DNA of 45,952 bases, taken from NCBI GenBank assembly GCA_016283155.1, contig JAEEMI010000021.1, positions 1-45,952 of the forward strand, in the 5' to 3' direction. The stretch is from Clostridia bacterium. Its GTDB lineage: Bacteria > Bacillota > Clostridia > Christensenellales > UBA1242. The notes under the pieces were generated by a model. That model searched no databases. It was not told where the DNA came from and saw only the letters and a list, made by a program, of their open reading frames with translations. Every line of letters starts with the position of its first letter. Position 1 is the stretch's first letter. Made by a program: the position numbers and the translations under genes. Shown here piece after piece: positions 40,713 through 45,952 of the stretch.

Positions 40713-43286
40713 ATGGAAACAATGGGATCATTGGCGCCAATACCTGAAACGGTTTTCACTAATCGTAGTCGGAGAAGTATTAATGCCTATAAACGTAAAT
40801 TTACCAAGACTTGGAAAAAAAATCCGCCAACCAATCCAGAACGCTTTAAACCAAATTTGGAAACTGGTTTGACGGCAACACAGGTTAAGAGTCGTATTGA
40901 TAGTTGTTTAGTAAATTATGTCAAGCGTGGTACAACTAAATCAGTTGGGGCAATTTTCTTTACCAATATTTTTACTTTTTATAATATTTTAGCTTTAATT
41001 ATTGGTGCAATTTTAATTTATTCAATCACGGTTTTACAACCAAGTATTCCCGCAGAATATTTTGATAGTCCAGTTAATCCTGCTGATAAAATTACGCCAA
41101 TAAGCATTTCCAGTTTACTGTTTCTGGTAATTTTTGGAGCGAATATGGCTATCGGAATTATTCAGGAATTAAGGGCAAAGTTTACTATTGAAAAATTAAC
41201 TTTGGTGGCCTCATCACGAGTTACGGCTTGGCGTGAAGGACAAAAACAAGTTCTTTATCCTGCTGATTTAGTCTTGGATGATATTGTGGTTTTGGCAGCT
41301 GGTGGACAAATCCAAGCCGATGGTGTTTTAATGGAAGGTGTTGTTGAAGTAAACGAAAGTCTTTTGACTGGGGAATCAGTGCCTGTGCAAAAGAAACCAG
41401 GTGACCGTTTATTGGCAGGATCATTTGTTGTTAGTGGAACTGGAAAATATTACGTTGATAAAATTGGTAAAGATAATTATATCCAAAGTATTGCGAATAA
41501 TGCTGGTCGTTATCTTGCACCACGTTCGGAATTATTTAAATCTTTAAAATCAATTATTAAAGTAATTGGTGGTTTTATTGGTATTTTAACCATAGCTTTG
41601 ATTGCTACACAATTGATTACAATTACAGAACTTGCGCCACATTCAATCTTGAAAATTATTTCACAAACAAGTGGTGCAATTTTAGGAATGATTCCTGCCG
41701 GAATGTTCCTGTTATCATCAATGGCTTTGATGGTTGGTGTAATCAATTTAAGTAAAGAAAACACTTGGGTGCGTGAACTTTATTGTATTGAAATGTTAGC
41801 ACGGGTTGATACGTTGTGCTTAGACAAAACAGGTACGATAACTGATGGTACAATGAAAGTTACTGATGTTGTTGCAATTAAAAATGACGGTAAAAAGATG
41901 GATTTTAAACAAGTTATGTCTTCAATGTTATATGCCTTAGAGGATAATAACCAAACATCTTTAGCAATGAAAGATTATTTTGGACAAGAATGTATCTATA
42001 AAGCACGTAAAGTGTTGCCATTCTCATCTTCACGAAAAATGTCTGCAGTTACATTTGGTAGCGGATTAGGAACTTTTGTAATGGGTGCGCCTGAATTTAT
42101 TTTTAATGATCTTAGTTCAAAATTAAACACTGTTATTACTAAGTTTAGTAGTCAAGGATATCGAGTACTCGGAATTGGTCGTTGTACTGGAGAAATTAAA
42201 GATGATAATTTGCCGGGAACTGTGTCACCAATAGCATTGATTACTTTGCAAGATAATATTCGTCGTGAAGCGCCACAAACTATTAAGTGGTTTGCCGATA
42301 ATGGTGTTGATATCCGTATTATTTCGGGTGATAATCCGATTACAGTTAGCGAAGTTGCACGCCGGGCTGGTGTAGTTGGTTCAGAAAAATATATTTCGTT
42401 ACACGGTTTGTCAAATAATGAAGTGCGAACTGCAGCCAAAGAATATACTATCTTTGGACGCGTCACACCAGAACAAAAATTATTATTGATTAAAGAGTTT
42501 AAAAACAACGGTCGTATGGTAGCAATGACTGGTGATGGTGTAAACGATATTATGGCTTTACGCGAAGCTGATTGTTCAATTGCAATGGCATCAGGCAGTG
42601 AAGCAGCCCGTAACGTTTCACAATTAGTGTTACTTGATAGTAATTTTTCAAGTATGCCAAAAGTGGTTTTAGAGGGTCGTCGTGTTGTGAATAATGTTCA
42701 GAAATCTTCGTCATTATTTTTGTTTAAAACTTTGCTTACAATTATGTTAACGATTGCTTGTGTATTTATTAATAACGGTTCGTATTTCTTTGATACAGCT
42801 AATTTATTGATTTTAGAGATGATGGTGATTGGTATCCCTGGCTTTATGTTAGCATTAGAACGGAATAATCAACAGATTAAAGGAAAGTTTATGTTTAATA
42901 TTATTAAAACATCTTTTTCTGCTGCTGCTGTTGCTGTAATTTTTGTGTCTGCTTTATTAATCTTCCGTTTCTTTGATATCTTTAACCTACAAGATCCAGA
43001 TATTTTCAGTACAATGACTATTTACGCGGTATTAACAACTGGTTTTGCAATGTTGTTCCGTATGATTAAACCATTTAATGTTTTCCGTGGCATAATGTAT
43101 GTGTCAGTATTTGTGATTTCATTGTTAGCCATCTGCTATTTCCCTGATATGTTCCATATGGTAGCATTAACGAATGAGGTTCATTATTTAATGGTAATGT
43201 TAATGGCATTTATGGGTTATGCTTTGATATCATTGTTCGATGGTTTGTTATCACAAATTAAATTATCAACGGGTAAAAACCAGTAA
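40713..43286 (+). CDS. P-type cation-transporting ATPase
   Basis: An 857-residue P-type ATPase. The phosphorylation site is D371 in CLDKTGTITDG, the actuator loop is LLTGESVPVQ, and the hinge is MTGDGVNDIMALREAD. Membrane helices flank these, with a long C-terminal set. There is no N-terminal metal-binding domain and no CPC motif. The M4 region reads GMIPAGMFLLSS, where Ca/Na/K pumps have PEGL and heavy-metal pumps have CPC. This fits a poorly characterised Bacillota ATPase group whose cation I cannot name. An upstream ATG at 40677 lies inside mutL and over the promoter, so 40713 is preferred; the methionine at 40722 is also possible. Confidence 0.93.
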   Translation: METMGSLAPIPETVFTNRSRRSINAYKRKFTKTWKKNPPTNPERFKPNLETGLTATQVKSRIDSCLVNYVKRGTTKSVGAIFFTNIFTFYNILALIIGAILIYSITVLQPSIPAEYFDSPVNPADKITPISISSLLFLVIFGANMAIGIIQELRAKFTIEKLTLVASSRVTAWREGQKQVLYPADLVLDDIVVLAAGGQIQADGVLMEGVVEVNESLLTGESVPVQKKPGDRLLAGSFVVSGTGKYYVDKIGKDNYIQSIANNAGRYLAPRSELFKSLKSIIKVIGGFIGILTIALIATQLITITELAPHSILKIISQTSGAILGMIPAGMFLLSSMALMVGVINLSKENTWVRELYCIEMLARVDTLCLDKTGTITDGTMKVTDVVAIKNDGKKMDFKQVMSSMLYALEDNNQTSLAMKDYFGQECIYKARKVLPFSSSRKMSAVTFGSGLGTFVMGAPEFIFNDLSSKLNTVITKFSSQGYRVLGIGRCTGEIKDDNLPGTVSPIALITLQDNIRREAPQTIKWFADNGVDIRIISGDNPITVSEVARRAGVVGSEKYISLHGLSNNEVRTAAKEYTIFGRVTPEQKLLLIKEFKNNGRMVAMTGDGVNDIMALREADCSIAMASGSEAARNVSQLVLLDSNFSSMPKVVLEGRRVVNNVQKSSSLFLFKTLLTIMLTIACVFINNGSYFFDTANLLILEMMVIGIPGFMLALERNNQQIKGKFMFNIIKTSFSAAAVAVIFVSALLIFRFFDIFNLQDPDIFSTMTIYAVLTTGFAMLFRMIKPFNVFRGIMYVSVFVISLLAICYFPDMFHMVALTNEVHYLMVMLMAFMGYALISLFDGLLSQIKLSTGKNQ

Positions 43287-43292
43287 AAATGT

Positions 43293-43321
43293 TTTACAAA
43301 ATTAGAAAAAATCGGTAAAAT
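43293..43321 (+). promoter_or_regulatory. Leaderless-type promoter of ftsZ
   Basis: TTTACA (43293-43298), 17 bases, TAAAAT (43316-43321), then six bases to ATG 43328. The expected start of transcription is the A of the ATG; there is no ribosome binding site. Confidence 0.72.
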
Positions 43322-43327
43322 TATTTT

Positions 43328-44470
43328 ATGAGTTACGAATTAGAAACAGCAGTTGAATTAAAAACAACAAAACAAGTAGAAGATGTGTTTGGTGATCCGC
43401 CAGTTGTAAATATTAAAGTTGTAGGTGTTGGTGGCGGTGGTTGTAATAGTATTAACCGAATGGTTGAATCTGGTGTTAACTTACCAGGGGTTGAATTTAT
43501 TGCAATCAATACTGATAAAAATGCTTTATCAGTAAATAAAGCATCACAAAAGTTATGTATTGGACAGAAAACGACAAAAGGTTTCGGTGCCGGTACGCGA
43601 CCTGATGTTGGACAAAAAGCTGCTGAAGAGAGTGCTGATGAAATTCGTGCAGCAATTGAAGGCGCAGATTTATTGTTTATTACAGCAGGTATGGGTGGTG
43701 GTACTGGTACGGGAGCCGCACCTGTTGTGGCAATGATTGCTAAAGAAATGGGAATTTTGACTGTTGCAGTTGTGACTAAACCATTTAACTTCGAAGGCAA
43801 TCACCGTATGTTGAATGCGGAAATTGGTATCGAAAATTTAGCAAAATTTGTTGATGCATATGTTGTTGTTCCTAATCAAAAATTGGTTGAACATTCATCA
43901 ATTAAAACTAGTTTTCTTGATGCATTTAAAATGGCAGATGAGGCTTTACGTCAAGCTGTAATTGGTTTGTCAGAAGGTATTGTTAAACCTGTGTTATTGA
44001 ATGTTGATTTTGCCGATGTTAAAGTTGTTCTTGGTAATGCTGGTTTGGCTCATATGGGTGTTGGCCGTGCTCAAGGTCAAAATCGTATTTTGGAAGCAAT
44101 TAAACAAGCTGTTGCTAGTCCGTTAATTGAAACCAGTATTAGTGGAGCAACCCGTATGATTATGTGCATTAAAGGTGACGAATCATTACCACTAGCAGAG
44201 GTATCAAGTTACGTTACAATGGCACATAATTTAGTTCACGAAAATTGTAATATTAAATGGAGTGTTGATATTAATCCAGCCTATGGTGATACTGTTGAAG
44301 TGTTAATTATTGCATCTGGTTTTGCGCCTAATCAAGCACAAACGCGTGCTCAAGTTGAGAATATGCAACCAGAAAATTTACCGCAAACTGAACCGGTGGC
44401 TCAAGAACAACAACCTGCTACAAAGCGACCGCCGTTCTTTCCGTTTCATTTTAAGAATTTTAAAAAGTAA
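43328..44470 (+). CDS. ftsZ: Cell division protein FtsZ
   Basis: A 380-residue tubulin-like GTPase forming the division ring. The GTP-binding motif is GGGTGTGAAPV (123-133), with VGVGGGGCNSINRM near the N-terminus and the T7 loop in LNVDFADVKVVL. The N-terminal extension of about 25 residues is slightly long. The C-terminal linker is short and Gln/Pro-rich. The end (KRPPFFPFHFKNFKK) departs from the usual D-(I/V)-P-x-F-L-R peptide that binds FtsA, SepF and ZapD, though it keeps a proline-aromatic core followed by basic residues. It is a lone gene here with no ftsA or sepF nearby. A consensus-like promoter ends six bases before the ATG. Confidence 0.98.
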   Translation: MSYELETAVELKTTKQVEDVFGDPPVVNIKVVGVGGGGCNSINRMVESGVNLPGVEFIAINTDKNALSVNKASQKLCIGQKTTKGFGAGTRPDVGQKAAEESADEIRAAIEGADLLFITAGMGGGTGTGAAPVVAMIAKEMGILTVAVVTKPFNFEGNHRMLNAEIGIENLAKFVDAYVVVPNQKLVEHSSIKTSFLDAFKMADEALRQAVIGLSEGIVKPVLLNVDFADVKVVLGNAGLAHMGVGRAQGQNRILEAIKQAVASPLIETSISGATRMIMCIKGDESLPLAEVSSYVTMAHNLVHENCNIKWSVDINPAYGDTVEVLIIASGFAPNQAQTRAQVENMQPENLPQTEPVAQEQQPATKRPPFFPFHFKNFKK

Positions 44471-44473
44471 TCG

Positions 44474-44503
44474 TTGACTTTTTTTGAGTGATTTTGCTAT
44501 AAT
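44474..44503 (+). promoter_or_regulatory. rpsO promoter
   Basis: TTGACT (44474-44479), 18 bases, TATAAT (44498-44503) with TG-C as an extended -10, starting three bases after the ftsZ stop. The leader to ATG 44576 is about 65 bases, long enough for autoregulation by S15, although I see no clear pseudoknot. Confidence 0.8.
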
Positions 44504-44575
44504 AATTCATTATTGCGGTGTTTTGATTGAGATATTTTTACACGGCTTTAATTTAAAAGGAGAGTGTTACAGAAA

Positions 44576-44836
44576 ATGACACAAAACGAAATTGCAGAAA
44601 TCGTTAAGAAATTTGGTAGGAAGGAAGGAGATACTGGCAGTCCAGCTGTTCAAATTGCCTTATTGTCGAAACGTATTGAAGAGTTGACCGAACATTTAAA
44701 AGTTCATAAACAAGATAAACATAGTCGTCGTGGTTTAACTTTAATGTTAGGTAAACGTAAACGTTTATTAGATTACTTAGAAGAAACAGATCTTGAAGCA
44801 TTCCGTGAATTGAAAAAACAATTAGGTTTGCGTTAA
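44576..44836 (+). CDS. rpsO: Ribosomal protein S15
   Basis: An 86-residue S15, a primary 16S rRNA-binding protein of the 30S platform. The hallmark runs are [38 protein letters not shown], and [10 protein letters not shown], and it ends KQLGLR. The start at ATG 44576 gives the normal length. GTG 44564 is in frame, but the AAAAGGAG is too close to it (one base). The spacing to the ATG is about 13 bases, longer than ideal. It is a single-gene unit with its own promoter and terminator. Confidence 0.97.
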   Translation: MTQNEIAEIVKKFGRKEGDTGSPAVQIALLSKRIEELTEHLKVHKQDKHSRRGLTLMLGKRKRLLDYLEETDLEAFRELKKQLGLR

Positions 44837-44854
44837 TTTTAAGTTAAAAAATAT

Positions 44855-44886
44855 AAAAGTGCTGTCAAATTGATTGCACTTTTTTT
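44855..44886 (+). terminator. rpsO terminator
   Basis: AAAAGTGC (44855-44862) pairs with GCACTTTT (44876-44883), loop of 13 bases, followed by more T residues. It closes the rpsO unit. Confidence 0.8.
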
Positions 44887-44931
44887 GATTTTAAATATGA
44901 AATAAAACGCTACTATATTTTTTCAATAATT

Positions 44932-44940
44932 TGTTATAAT
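44932..44940 (+). promoter_or_regulatory. Promoter of the glycosyltransferase gene
   Basis: TG-T-TATAAT with TATAAT at 44935-44940 is a strong extended -10; the -35 is poor. The ribosome binding site AAGGAG follows about a dozen bases later. Confidence 0.6.
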
Positions 44941-44964
44941 TATTTAATTAAGGAGAATTTCTTT

Positions 44965-45894
44965 ATGAAAAAAGACTTTTCAGAAAAAATTACCGTATTA
45001 ATTCCGATGTTTAATGCCAGCAAAACAGTGAAAAAATGTGTCCGTAGTGTAATGGCACAAACTTACACAAATTTAGATATTGTTGTCGTAGATGACGGTA
45101 GTAAAGATAATAGTTATAAAATTGTTGATCAACTAGCAAAAGAAGATAAACGAATCAGGCTTTTATACAAAGAAAATGAAAAGAGTTTAGCCAAAACACG
45201 TGAATATTTAATTGATAAAGTGACAACTAAATATTTTGTTTTTGTTGATAGCGATGATGTTATTAAAAAGAAGTATGTTGAGCATTTATATAATGCTATG
45301 GTTAAGTATGATGCTGATTGCGTGGCATCAAGTTTTAAAATTAATGGCATTATTCCGTTTTCCAATATTTTTGCCGGTACAAAAATAATAAACAATGATG
45401 ATATTGTGTCAACCGCAATTCTTAACAAAACAGTTCATTATGTCGTTTGGAATAAAATGTATAAAACTTCAATTATGCGTCAAACTAAAATTGATACCAG
45501 TGTTCATTTTGGTGAGGATTTTTTAAGATGCTATGAATATTTTCGTCTGTGCAAAAAAGTAGTTTTTATTAATCACTATGATTATAACTATCGATTAAAT
45601 CAGGGAAGTATGATTCACGGTAAATTTTCTAGTGGAAATATTGTATTTCTTGATTGGTTAGAAAAAACTGCTGGTAAAGAAAGTATATCTCAAAATAAAA
45701 GGGCACTGAACGCTTGGATTGCTTTTACGAGTGCTAGTTTTAAATATCTAATGAAGAAATCAAAATATAAAGATGAAATCCTCACTGCGCGTCTTAACGA
45801 AAATATTCGAAAATATAATGACGACTTTGTTAAGAATAAATTTACTAGTAAAATTTTTAGATTGGCATACAGATTTTCTAAGCGTATTAAATAA
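44965..45894 (+). CDS. Family 2 glycosyltransferase
   Basis: A 309-residue GT-A fold glycosyltransferase. It begins with ITVLIPMFNASKTVKKCV and SVMAQTYTNLDIVVVDDGS, the nucleotide-sugar-binding start of GT2 enzymes. The metal-binding D-x-D is in YFVFVDSDDVIKK. The acceptor-side acidic segment is FGEDFLRCYEYF. There is no membrane helix, so it acts on the cytoplasmic face, adding a sugar to a lipid-linked or surface polysaccharide precursor. AAGGAG precedes ATG 44965. Codon use matches the neighbours. The sugar and acceptor cannot be told from the sequence. Confidence 0.9.
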   Translation: MKKDFSEKITVLIPMFNASKTVKKCVRSVMAQTYTNLDIVVVDDGSKDNSYKIVDQLAKEDKRIRLLYKENEKSLAKTREYLIDKVTTKYFVFVDSDDVIKKKYVEHLYNAMVKYDADCVASSFKINGIIPFSNIFAGTKIINNDDIVSTAILNKTVHYVVWNKMYKTSIMRQTKIDTSVHFGEDFLRCYEYFRLCKKVVFINHYDYNYRLNQGSMIHGKFSSGNIVFLDWLEKTAGKESISQNKRALNAWIAFTSASFKYLMKKSKYKDEILTARLNENIRKYNDDFVKNKFTSKIFRLAYRFSKRIK

Positions 45895-45900
45895 TTTAAA

Positions 45901-45952
45901 ATGCAGGAACCACTGACAAGCGTTTGGCAAATCTACAATAAAAAATCATTTG
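45901..45952 (+). CDS. Possible start of a further gene (cut by the window end)
   Basis: ATG at 45901 opens a frame of 17 residues (MQEPLTSVWQIYNKKSF) still open at the last base. It comes six bases after the glycosyltransferase stop, as expected for a second gene in that unit. No convincing ribosome binding site precedes it, and CTG and AGC codons are slightly unlike the neighbourhood. It is too short to identify. Confidence 0.3.
   Translation, partial: MQEPLTSVWQIYNKKSF

Noticed and set aside
43333..43800. Minus-strand frame of 155 codons opposite ftsZ
   Set aside because: It mirrors the Gly/Ala-rich ftsZ codons, has no recognisable protein features and lies inside a certain gene.
44503..44575. 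S15 autoregulatory RNA structure in the rpsO leader
   Set aside because: The leader is long enough, but I could not find a convincing stem-loop or pseudoknot by eye.
1..45952. Mycoplasma-type genetic code (TGA as Trp), suggested by the AT-rich composition
   Set aside because: TGA is used as a proper stop at conserved protein ends (250-252, 2836-2838, 31194-31196) and tryptophans in conserved motifs are TGG.
1..45952. CRISPR array, insertion sequence or prophage
   Set aside because: No regularly spaced direct repeats, transposase genes, terminal inverted repeats flanking a gene, or phage structural genes were seen.

Overview
This is a chromosomal segment from an AT-rich, apparently small-genome member of the Bacillota, most likely a Clostridia-type or related uncultured lineage. 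Four things point that way: spore-maturation proteins SpmA and SpmB, a stand-alone Spo0A output domain, the miaB-mutS-mutL order, and bifunctional PBP1-type peptidoglycan synthesis together with FtsZ. The genetic code is the standard bacterial one: TGA is a stop (e.g. 250-252, 2836-2838) and Trp is TGG, so this is not a code-4 mollicute. I cannot place it more finely from the sequence alone. There are no insertion sequences, prophage genes or CRISPR arrays.

Layout. 1-3.5 kb: the end of a methyltransferase gene, an N-formylglutamate amidohydrolase-like gene, a GNAT acetyltransferase, an RBBP9-type hydrolase, ylqF/rbgA, a YraN-family gene and a small membrane protein, all on +. 3.5-4.85 kb: tmk and a short holB-like gene on -. 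4.9-6.1 kb: spmA-spmB and tRNA-Phe. 6.2-9.3 kb: a 1030-residue protein I do not recognise. 9.3-17.0 kb: rpoB-rpoC-secG. 17.0-22.8 kb: an ABC ATPase-permease fusion and a 981-residue lipoprotein. 22.8-24.5 kb: a short RNase R-like gene on -, divergent from a HEPN-CBS gene. 25.3-31.2 kb: ileS, an RlmI-like methyltransferase, a HIT protein, a solo Spo0A-C domain protein, greA and tatD. 31.3-32.5 kb: rsmA and an unknown gene. 32.5-35.4 kb: a TrmN6-like methyltransferase and PBP1A on -. 35.5-43.3 kb: miaB, mutS, mutL and a P-type ATPase. 43.3 kb to the end: ftsZ, rpsO, a GT2 glycosyltransferase and the start of a further reading frame.

Most of it is housekeeping: transcription, translation, mismatch repair, division and cell wall. 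The most notable signal is regulatory. Many transcription units appear to be leaderless: a sigma-A-type promoter (-35, 17 bp, -10) ends 5-7 bases before the ATG or GTG, with no Shine-Dalgarno sequence. ftsZ, the P-type ATPase, the 1030-residue protein, the RNase R gene, the HEPN-CBS gene, rsmA and an unknown 143-residue gene all show this. Other genes (rpoB, rpoC, mutS, ileS, greA, rpsO, the lipoprotein) have ordinary leaders with purine-rich ribosome binding sites. The RNase R and HEPN-CBS genes have interlocked, fully overlapping divergent leaderless promoters.

Other points of interest are RpoB substitutions in the rifampicin pocket, the HEPN-CBS architecture, the solo Spo0A-C domain, an unusual FtsZ tail, and several family members shorter than usual (delta-prime, MiaB, RNase R). 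No stretch longer than about 300 bases lacks a gene.
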